A stretch of 64,000 bases of DNA from NCBI RefSeq assembly GCF_949628215.1, contig NC_134276.1:66632733-66696732 (forward strand), in the 5' to 3' direction. Source of the DNA: Phalacrocorax aristotelis. Lineage: Eukaryota; Chordata; Aves; Suliformes; Phalacrocoracidae. The position numbers and the translations under genes were made by a program. The notes under the pieces are model-generated. The model worked only from the letters and a program-made list of their open reading frames with translations, made no database searches and was not told where the DNA came from. Positions within the stretch are counted from its first letter, which is position 1, and each line of letters starts with the position of its first letter. Shown here piece after piece: positions 50,701 through 62,700 of this stretch.

Positions 50701-53700
50701 AGGCAAGCGTCTATTGTCTACCATTCTGCCGCTACTAAACAGACCCAGGAAATGATTCATTGAACACAATGTACTGCATCATTGCAACCTCCAGACATCA
50801 CACTGACTAAATCCGTGAAGAGAGTCACACTTCATGCTGTTATTGTATCTATTTCCATCACAGTCTACTTTTCAAATTCTCCTCCAAGCTTCCCACAGAT
50901 TATACTCCAACAAAGCAAGTGAATCAGATAAAATATTTATTGTATCACATCCATTACCTCATGGTATGTATCCTCCAGCTCTCCATCATAAATCCAGCGA
51001 TAAAGGAAATTCAGTACAGGATGGGATACTAGGCCAAGAATGTGCTGAACCAGAGATCTCATGTAGGGATCTCCTGTTTTAGTATAGGCATGAACTGCGG
51101 AGGCTAGTTCACCACCTTTTCTCCCTGTAAGATCATAGGGGAGAGGAACAGAAATGTATGAAGGAAAAATATATACACCACATTTAAATTCAACAGCCAT
51201 TGGTTTTAGCTAGTCATATGTCACCCAAAGCTTGCTGAACAGCAATTCTAAAATGTAGCAAAAGTACATTTTTTAATGTTGACAGGGAATTCCTAGGTTT
51301 TAAGGCATGAATCATTAATCTTACTGAAGCATTAAGCACAGTTCTCCAACACTGTATTCTGTCTACTTTATGGTAGCTTGGAGGAATGCAAATTTCATGG
51401 CATCAGATCACACACAAAGGTTGACTTCATGCTTTCCTTCACCACCGCCCCCACCAGAATAGCATTAAAGGAGTCCCAGTATGTTTTCCTTCTCTCCTGT
51501 ACTTGGCTCTTTCTCAGATGTTCTGTGCGTGTATAGCTTGCTTATAGCTCCCCCCATAGCTCCTTTAGGCAATATCTCCTGTTTTCTTGCAATCAAAAAG
51601 TTAGGGACTGTCAAAAAACAAACAAACAAATAGAAGGAGTACTTGTTTTGCTGCTATGCTGCACAGCTTAATCATTCCTTGCAGCACAGGCTGTAGCATT
51701 TGAAATTTTCATGAACGTCTTAAAAGTAAAGCCTACTTTTTTTTTTTTTCTCAAAACGGTTACCAATTCCAATAATTAAGGTAAAACAGATGTTATAAGC
51801 TTTTTTGGCTAAGATGTTCTCTTCAAAGGGCCACAACCTCCATTTATTTTCGATGACAGCACAGCTAATGTACCCTCAGGGACAAGCATAGCCTATGGGT
51901 CAGTTACTGGGCAACATTTTGGTCAACTCCAACACCACTCCCTCAGCATTTTCTTGTGGATTGCCAACACAGACATGCACTGTGTGCAGATTTGTAATGT
52001 TTCGTTGTTTCATATGAATCTGCAGGCAAGTTGCAAAGGGCTCCTATACACTGTCATATACAGAACAACAGCATAATACACATACATAATGAGAAGACTG
52101 AACCAGCCATTTCATAGTGTATTAGTGGATTTTTTCAGTGTATCATTCTCTGAAAGATTACTAAAATAATTGAAAACAGCATGAAAAACATGTGCTTAAA
52201 ATTTGAAGGACTTCTCAAGTATGTTCTAGTGAAAAAAAAAGGTGAAAAAGTGTAAGTGTATCAAAACAGCACTATAATTTGTCAGTTTTTTACTTAAACT
52301 AAAAGAGAGAGAATCCTCTGGATTAGCTACGTAAAATTTTCTAAAAAGAAAAACCACAACAGTAATATTATTGATATCCACCTTTGGCATGCACAACCAC
52401 TCAAAGTTACATAACTTCCCCATAAATATGAAATTAATCTTAAAACAGACCTTGACAGTGATCAACAAGTGCTGCAAGGGTCTTTAACCTTATTTTAGGA
52501 TCATATGTCCAGACCAGAAGACGGCGAAGTGTTAAACTGCTCTCAAGTCCCAAATTGACACCCTGATCATCTTCCAATTGCAACTGATCAAATGAGAAAC
52601 AGAAAGACATATCAATAACAAAACCAGCAAAACTGAAGCAGAACTGATGTTTCATAGCTTTTGTTCTGAAGTTAGCTTTTTACTAATACACTTGAAATAC
52701 CCAGTATTATATGCTTTCTCATTAATTCATCGGGACAAAACCCAAGAGCCATACAAGTGGAACTAGAGACAGGGGTGAGAAGCTGGGTGGGTGTTTGGCT
52801 GCTGGCCAGGGTCAACCCACCACAAAGGCAAATGCAGCACGAAAATAAGTGATGCCAGAACTTTCCTTTCATTTTCCCCTTACATGCCTCCCGTCCCACT
52901 AGACTCATCTCCTCTTTTGAAAGGTTTAGTGGAGCAGGAAAGGTAGAAGAAGCTGCATTTCAAAGAAGTCATAAACATTTTCATGGTCAAGAAGTTTTAG
53001 AAGTTAGAATAAATCAAAGCTCCAGCAAACCAAGGGAGCAAACATATTTTGGACAGAGCGGGAAATAACTACAAAAAGAGTACTGGATAGTAGCCAGGAG
53101 AAACAAGCAGAAAATATGTATGACAGGCATTTCAAAAGTCAGTAATGTTAAAGAACTGCAAAAGAGTCAAAAGGAATAGATGCTTTGAAAACATGTACAG
53201 AAGCTTATGACTTAAGCTACAAATTTTTTTTAAATCAGAGTTTTAAATGGCATTTTAATTTAACTTTAGGTAAATTCTCAGAACACATTTTTCTCAATTA
53301 TAAATAAGGAATTCCTTGAAAGTTCCAGATTAGACGAAAGTAAGCAGAAATTTTAAAAATCTAATTTTTATTTTAGCGTTAGCATCTAGGTGCACATACT
53401 TATATTTGTGGACAAACTACAAGATTATCAACACTGAGTTGGTCTACACATCACAGAAAAATAATACAACACTGTAACATCTTAGTTTCTCAATACAACA
53501 CAAGGGGTAAGGAAAATGCACAAACTGCCCCAGACAGAACAAAACGTTGGAACTGTTATTACTAACTGCTGAACCACGCATTACTTGAAATACAGAAAGA
53601 TTATTTTTCTCCCTTCAAAGATATGTTATGCTGTTCAGGATTTGAATGATAAAGATATAATGCAAGATGAAACCAACAAAAGCCCCTTCTTTGCATCATT

Positions 53701-56700
53701 TATGTAATACATCGAGTAACAGTGAATTTCTAAGAGAAAAATATTCATTGCTAGATAAATCCGAAGAGTGAGAAATGTACAAGTTACAGAGTCTTGAGTC
53801 CACTGTCAATAGAAACTGTGCTACATCCTTTCCTTTCTAAAGGGATACCCAGATAGGCCTTTTAGTAGATATGCATATGAGGTAAAACAAAGTAAGAAAG
53901 TTAAATACGAACCACTTCACTTACCTGAGAATGTAAAACAGAGAGAAGTCGGTAGTATTCTTTAAGTTCCTGATGTAAGGCTGCGCAAAAACTCTGTAAG
54001 AGAAAGAGGAGAAAAGAGAGAGGGGGGTGGGGGGGTGGAAATCAGGTAAAATCTTTCAGGTGTAATCCAGAAAAACATTTATCCTATCACCACACTGTGA
54101 AGATAGTTAAAAATGTCCTAAAAGGAATCAAGCTACAAGTTTCAGCACAAAAGCCAACTCTTAGAAAACTGGCCAATGTGTAAGTGCTTCTCTAAGAGAT
54201 GTGCAGACCTTTTGCAAGAACATTCACACATCGTCAAGTGACTTTCCATTACTTGCTGCCTTAATTCTATGAACAGATTAAATTATGAGAAGTGTAACTC
54301 TCCAAACAGATATATCAACTCAACAAAGACATTAATAATTACCATAGGGATGGATGTGCAAATCATAACATGACCCACAAGAAGTTTTCTTTAATAGGTA
54401 TGTAAAATAGAGTATGTAGCAGTGAAGTAACAAGAGTTTCAATTTCAGGAAACCATCATATTTACAGTATGGACTACATAACATGAACAAGGAAACACAA
54501 TGCTCATAAAAGAATACTCCCAGTAAGTGCTGCTGGATCAAGTACTCTAAATTTTTAGCCTTTTGTCAATCGGCAGTCATATACGATTCTTCACTTGACA
54601 CAGAATAAATGAATAACGCTAGAGTATATCCTAAGAAACTCGTACTAAAGCAAAGATGCCTCTTTGCAAAACAATTCTAAGCACAGCTACTTTGGGTTGT
54701 TTAAAAATAAATAAATAAATGTAGATTTTAAAAACAATTCCTGAAAGAATACTTGTTTAGTAACGGATAATTTTCCACTGCTTGAGGTCCTGGGGTTTTG
54801 CTTTGGCTTTGTAATGTTCTTAACCAAATATACAGGCTAAAAAAACTCCTGCAACACATTTTCTAAAACAGAATTTAAAATATGGCTTATTAATTTTGGA
54901 CTGAGTTGAAAATTTTGGACTTTAAGCGCTTTTTTGGGTTTTTCAAATTTTTTGTTTGGTTGGTTTTTTGAAGAGTACTTCAGTGCACACTCACACGAAT
55001 TCTTCAGAAGTGATTTCTTAACAAATTCTTGACTAATTATTCTGATACCTATTCTAATGGAATTTTTTTTTAATAGGAAATTCCCCAGGACTTTCACCTC
55101 AACCCCTTTTAGAATTATCACAGTCACCAAAATTCAGAAAAAATAAGGAAAACCTCACACAAGAAGAACCCAAGAGATTGAAGTAAAATATTTATTCACT
55201 AGAATATGTACAAGGGAGAAGTCATTACTACAAGCACAAGGAGAAAATAAATCTTCTTTCTGCTAAGAGGCCTACCTGCTAAGAGGCTAAGAAGCCTAGG
55301 AAAAAAAAAATCATTAATTTTGCCATTGCATCCTTTATAAGGAAAGCGGGTTACTTTCTTCAACTCAACGTTATAAATTGGAAAGAAATTTGAAGTTCAT
55401 TTTATTCCAGGGGACACTGAAGGGCAAAAAGAAATCCCCTCATGTGTAACCCCACTTTTCATTTCTTCTCACTTGCTTCTTCAGTACATTTTTGAACCTA
55501 TTAAAGTAGCACTTGCCAAGATAGAGGGCAGAGTAGAGCCTCCAAGAAAACATTCAAAGGCACTATAAATCTACTCAAAAAGTGAGAACAATAATCACTG
55601 ACTTTATAACCAAAAGGATTTAGGATCTAACTGGCCATCAACTTGTCAGAGAAGCTTCAATTTAGATCCAGTGCCAATTCCGGCATTATAAACTACAGAT
55701 TTTTATTTCCCAAACTGTTACGGAAAACTGGACATTATCCTAGAATTCTGATTTGGTCTACAGCAAAAGAGAATTCATGAAGGAAACAGAATGCTTGTCA
55801 AGAGAAAAATTTTAAATGTCCATTTAGAACCAGTTGAGGTAGTGCACAAAATGTCAAAATGTAAGGCAATTTATCTCATTGTTGATTATTCATTTTGCTT
55901 TCTGAGGACAAAGTAGAACTTAGATAGTAAGCAGCAAAGGTAGAAGAATATAATGTTAAAGTGCAGCATATTGTTATATCTCTACTCCTAATAATGTCAC
56001 TACCTGACATTTTCCGTGGTAAAAGGAGTCACCAGAATCATATAAAGAAGTGACAGACATCATCTCCTACATGTAGTTTAAACGGGCGTACGCAAGCATT
56101 CTTTCAAAACATTAAGCAAAAGATGCTTTAGAATGCACAATATATTCTTACGCTAAGTTCTTAATGCACAGTGTACAGCACCTGAAATCGTCAGCTATAA
56201 AAGCCATGAAGAGCAATGGTACACACTCTTTTTGCCCAGAAACTGACAGCAGGAGCAGAATATATGCTTCTATTTGTACACTTATGTCCTAGAAATATAT
56301 GTAAGTTCTTGCCTCAAGCAAAATTAACAGCATTAGAGCTATGCAGATTCAGCTAACTAACTGCACAGCGTTCTGCACAGGGTCTGAAACCTGCGTACGG
56401 TAGCTAAGGTATTGCACATTTAAATTCACTAAAGAATTAAAGTTCTCTCCTTGCTGTAAACTTGAAGATTAAAGCCAGAGACAGTACAAATAAGCATAAG
56501 CAGGAAGCTGCTAGATAAAGAATACGAAACTTCACCCAGATATAAGGGGGAGAGTCTGAAGAAAATGCATATACAGTAGCACTACCATACAAAACATGGA
56601 AATCATCATTGGATCACTAGAAAAATAATTATATGTAACTAAAAGGGTTACTAGGAATAAGAGACAGAAGGGAACAGAATAAAACATTAGAAAAGTAGGA

Positions 56701-59700
56701 AGCACTACAGCATCTCTACTGACCTCTTTAAGAAAAATTAGATTGAAGGGAGAAGCACTTCAATTTCTTGGCAGATTAGGTAGGATGTTATGGCTAGAGG
56801 CAAGGATAACATTTCTGTCGACTCAGAAGGGATAATATCCAGTTTTACAGAGGGAGCAAGTGAGAGGAAACGGGAATGCCTTAGCAGTAAATGGTTTTGG
56901 GTATTACAGCAGCTGTGAAGTTACGGTAGACTACAAATCATGATGATGAAACCTATAAAAACAAAAATTAACATTCTTTTGATGCTGTATTCAAAAGAAA
57001 GGGCAGAAGATAACGGGGTATTTGCATTTTATGTAGGTTAGTGCAGTATTAACACATGAACATCAACATTAGCCGACAAGAATGTCTCCTGCATAGGTCA
57101 CCCTAACAACTGAATTGGTGATTAATTGGCTCAGGGATGACATCATCCCATTTAAGCAATGCTTTTGTTTATGAACATACATGAGCACTTAAAAAATATG
57201 AATTTAAAAAAAAAAAAGGAGATTCAGAAAAGGAACCTATGCATGAGACTTTCCCAGTTACAAGTGACAGGGGCAACTCCTTCTTACAACCAGCAAGAGC
57301 AGATGCCTTTCCCTTGCCTTCAGACTATGACCCATATCAAAACTGGCAGTCCATAAAAAGATTAAATCAAAGGATGAATGATCCAGGCTTCAAAGTTTGC
57401 AATTCATTCTAGTACTGCATTTTACTCAGTAGTCTCTAACAGTAACAAGACCAAAATCCTGTACCGAAATCAATTTTTTAGCTGACCCACCTGTCCCACA
57501 AGTCCAAATGCACGATCCAAACTCCTCTGGTCTGTGTACTTTCTTATTTTATTATGTAGCCATCCCAACTCTGCCAGTCTACTTGTAGTATCTCTGAGAG
57601 ATTTGGACAAGCTCACCTACAAAGTTAACAGAAACAGTAACTTGCAATTTTAAGCCAAAGCTACCATGCCAACACTTGTTTCTTCACTAAAGCCCATCTT
57701 TCTCATTCATTAAACCAGTTCAGGAAACAATTTTATATTCTACAGCAAACAATCATTTTTACATTCTACAGCAGAGATAGTACCAAAAAAGCAGACAGCC
57801 ACGTAATTAGCATTAAACTTATACACATAAGCATTGAACAGGCAATGGGGACAAACTACCGGCAAGTTAGTGACCCTCCCTTTTGGAAATATTAATATAA
57901 CGGTACTCATATACTCTTTTTACATTAGGCAATTATGGCAGTAACAAAAAGTCTTCACAAAAGAGATAGAAATCTGAAATTTTACAACATAGAATCACAC
58001 TTCATCTTATCCTGATAATCAGCAAGACTGAAAATATTAGAGCTCTAGAAGAGGAGTCAATGACTGAAACTAATGAAGGAACCTAGAGAAAATAATCAGT
58101 TACTACTACCTGTGAAACAAGCCTTTAATAGAAGAAAAATGACTCAATGCCAGACTAAATATCAGGAATCAACTTACAGAATCCAAATTCCAAGTTTAAG
58201 TCCAATCCACCAATAACGGCTTTTACAAGCTATTTAATCGTGTGCCCCTCTGAGCTCTTCTAGTCTGTTTCTACTTTTCTTACACAAAATATGCTAGTTT
58301 TCACTGGGATAGAGTTAATTTTCTTCATAGTAGCTGGTATGGTTCAATGTTTGGATTTGTGCTGAAAACAGTGTTGATAGTACAGAGGTGTCTTCCTTAC
58401 TGCTGAGCAGGGCTTGCACAGAGCCAAGGCCTTTTCTGCTTCTCACCCCACCCCACCAGAGAGGAGGCTGGGGGTACACAAGGAGTTGGAGGGGGCACAG
58501 CTGGGACAGCTGACCCCAACTGACCAAAGGGATATCCCACACCATATGACGTCATGCTCAGCATATAAAGCTGGGGGAAGGATGAGGACAGGGCGGACGT
58601 TCGGAGTGATGGCATTTTTTGCCTTCTGAAGAAACTGTTACACGTGATGGAGCCCTGCTCTCCTGGAGATGGCTGAACACCTGAGTGCCCATGGGAAGCA
58701 GTGAATGAATTCCTTGTTTTGCTTTGCTTGCACACAAGGCTTTTGCTTTACTTATTAAACTGCCTTTATTTCAACCCATGAATTTTCTCAGTTTTACTCT
58801 TCTGGTTCTCCCCCTCCATCCCTCCAGCTGGGAGTGAGTGGCTGTGTCATGCTTAGCTGCCAGCTGGGGTTAAACCACACTACCAGGTATCTCACATACC
58901 AGACATCTCGCTTTACTCTACAAGCCTGCCTTAGTCCCAAAACCCTATTTAACTGCTACTACTATTTTCACCTGAGTAAGCACAGTTGTTCATTTAAATT
59001 ATGAACACTTAAGACAACATTCCTCTTGTTCCTACCACATTTTGTCACATTACCCAAGAACACCATCATCAAGTTTTCAAAATTTTCTTGGATAAATAAA
59101 AACAAACGATATGACTGATCCATTAGACCAAGAGGCAGAGATTGACTTTTGCCCGCAGCGACTGGGCCTATCCCACCTCTACAGCTGGAACAGTCCAAAC
59201 CGAAGCAAGGAAGTGAACTAACAAGCTGAACAGACTGCTGAAGGAATAGAGATAAGCTCACTCACTAAGTCTTTTAGTTAGCAGTACAGGTATTCTTTAA
59301 GACAAAAATCAGCTACAAGAGACTGTTAGCCGCAGCAGTGTGGGCTTGAACCAGGCAGCAGCACTTGGTTTTAAGACCAGAGTTCAGTCCCTGGCCCTCT
59401 TGCTTAGATATACAGGCACAGTTTAACTTCTTGAACAACTCTATAGGATAAAATCTACCCCAAACGAGCATGACTGGACACAGTTGGAAACCATGCCCAC
59501 AGCTAAAACCAAAGAGATAACAAGAACTATCTAGAATGCTACAACTACAGAGTGCTTGGCAAGCATTAAGTACAATACACATCTACTGGAATCAAATGAG
59601 GAACGAGCAAAATTTGTATCTCAGATCAAATCAGAAACTGCTAGCTTATACAGCGCTGAATGTCACCAACAGACCTAAAATTAACATTGACATTAGAAAG

Positions 59701-62700
59701 AGATCAGGCAAGAATAACAGCTTGGAAAGTGCGTTTCTTTCTGGAAATAACAGACTCTGTACAATGACATTTTCTTTCCTGAGGAAAAACTACATGCTTT
59801 TGACTACTTTTTTGCCTAACATGCACTCAACACAGCTAGAGGAGGTATGATCTTGGTCCTCCTTGTTCATCAGAAGAAGTTCCAGGTGCAGCTCTAGTCA
59901 GTCAAATAATTTAATCTTCACTGGGTCTGGTAGGTCAGTACAAATGCCAATAAGGAAGAAGGATGGAAGACAACTGACTTCACAAAAATTACCAAAGACA
60001 CAAAGTTCTCAGAAAAAAAACATTATTGAGCACAAACCATCTCAATAATCAAACTCCATGTACTAGCAGAATTAGGAGTTCAAACTGAAACAGTTTTTTC
60101 ACCTCAAACTAGCCTATTTGATATGAACTACACAGAAAACTGTGTAGCGCTAATTTTGCAATCACTGATTAAGTTTTCTCTAGAAAAATCTGTTATGTTC
60201 CCTTTGTCATATATAATCTAACTTATATCATTGCAAGGTTACAGAGGGAACAATTATACATTTAACTTTTTTGCTATTATTATGGAGAAGAAATGGAAAT
60301 TAGTTCAGTTACCATCTTTAAAGTAAGTCTACTGTGCTCCTGGCACATGATCAATCCCCCATCATTTTAGGGCTATGTCATATTGTCATAGTATGAAGTT
60401 GTTAATACAAGTGAAAATTGGAAGCACTGTCTTTCCATTTGAACACGAACATGAAAACCAATTAGCAAGGTGAAACTAAACTGCGATGCAGTACCATCCA
60501 AATCTTGAATAAGGAGAAGATACTAAAGCAGCTAGCGCCATTTTTTTGCTCTTTGCTCAGCTGACCCAATCTCACCCTTGGGTTTTTTTTTTTCCACATT
60601 GCAAATATGCTTAACATCTCTCCACCTTAAAGCCAGATACTCTCTCTCTCAGGCTTCTCTCCTGTTCCTCTGCTCCCTGTTTGACACCTTCTTTCAAGTT
60701 CACATCAGCTGGATTTTCTATCAACAACAGGAGTTGAAAGCACTCTCTTCAGTTCCATCACTAGTCCTTTCCTGGGTGATCTGCACGATCCCATCTCATC
60801 ACTTTTAAATTGTAATCAAGCGGCTAGCATCCATTCCACATCTCAGGCTGTCAAATTTAATCCAATAATAATGTGGTCAAAGGCCTGCATCTGCTTTATA
60901 TTCATTCTTATGCACTGGAGAGGGAAAATGATGACAGAAGTCCTCAAATTAAGCCATAGTTTAGGAGTCTTTGTACTGGCTTAACAGTTGGGAGACTATT
61001 CACATCTTGCAAAATGCTGCAGTTTCTTTCTGGGACCTAATCTATTCAATCAATTTTAAAGTACTACTGTTGAAACCACTCTGTCATACCAAAAAAAAAA
61101 AAAAGGCAAAAAAAAAAAGAGACAAAAAGCTGGGGTCAATAAAGACTTGTGATAACTTTTTTTTTTTTACTTATTTTTCATGGCTATTTTTCCCCTACAC
61201 GCCTCTCTGTCCACATACGAAATACAAGTCACCATACAGTACCTTTCCCTCCACTTTATAGCAATTTTCAGAATTGCACATTTTGATGGTTTTGCCATCT
61301 ATTCCCTGGAAGACATACAAAACATCTCTTACAAGGTTTGCTTCAGTTATTTCAACAGAGCCTAGAAAGAAAAAACAAAAACAAAAAACAAACCAGTATT
61401 TAGATTTGCTGGGACAATTAGTTTTGATTACAACTTCAAAAAGCTATTTAGAAGCCTAGCCAAAAAAAAGAACAAACAAACACAAACCAAAAACAAAAGA
61501 GGAAGCCTGTGCTTATAACCTATGAAGAAATGTTTTATGTCCTATTAACAACCTGACAGGAAAGCCAAGGTTTCTCTTTACCTGCCTCTACTGGTAACTG
61601 GGATTCTCCCAGATCAGGTCAGCTTGTATGACACAGGGCATTATATTTTAACCAATACTTCAGCCAGTTCTTAAATTTGTTATCTTTTCTGATTCAATCA
61701 CCAGTGCAAGTTCTGAGACAAGCATCAGAATAATGAAACAGTACCATCTGCTTTTGTAAGATTTCATTTAAGATATCTAAAATGAAACAATTTCAACAAT
61801 GACTATCCAGAAATTGAGGTGCTACAACATGCTTCTCCCAAATTTGACAGCACTCTTACTCTCATCTGTTCGCCTCCCCAACAATCTACTTTCCCAAACC
61901 AAAACCAAAAATAAATTTTATTTTGGCAAAAGTAGCCATCAGCTCAATATGCTGTTTAAAACTCAGGCTCCCCTTATAATATAAAGATGTGCATGAGAGT
62001 AGCTAGTCCTTTTAGGAACTCTTAGTGAAATGGTAGAAAATTCAAGTGCGTGTTTCTTTAATTGGTAAATAATACAACGGGTATTAATATCAGTCATACA
62101 ATACTTCTGATTATACTGTCTGGGCAAATGTAGAAATAAGAATACTCCAATTAACAGCAACTGACTCTAAAAGAAAAAAATAAAACACCTTTTAACTAGT
62201 TAGAAGAATTTCATATTCATAGAAATATATCTTCTTGACAATAGCCTTTTATATTCTGAATGCAGCTCCATTTCTACATCAACCAACGACTACATTTAAG
62301 ACAACTGCCAGTCCTTATACCCATCCCACATAAGAATCAGGAGTCACAGATGCTGGTTCACGGAATGAAACAAGTTTGTACTGCTCTTTATGGCAATTAG
62401 TACAACAAAAATAAGAGGCAGTGCTAGATTTTATGTATTTTTATATTTTTCTATGTTTATATATTAAATCTATCACGTATATAAAATAATATATAATTAT
62501 AAATGTATTTTATCTATACACACATGCATCCTCTTGCACATCAACAGTATTGTTAATTAGGTACTAAATGCCAAATGCTGCCCTCAGATATATCAGTACA
62601 ATTCTGGTCTATAAGCTGTTGCTTTGTGCACTGTTACTCATAAAGATGCAGGGGCTGGCAGACAGACTATACTTTAGCTTCTAACTACCCACACTTCTTA

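Larger units (their letters stand above)
52584..53924. other. TUBGCP3 intron with old repeat pieces
   Basis: 1.3 kb. Holds the short unclassified repeat (52698-52765) directly joined to an ERV LTR 3' end scrap (about 52768-52822). Confidence 0.7.
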
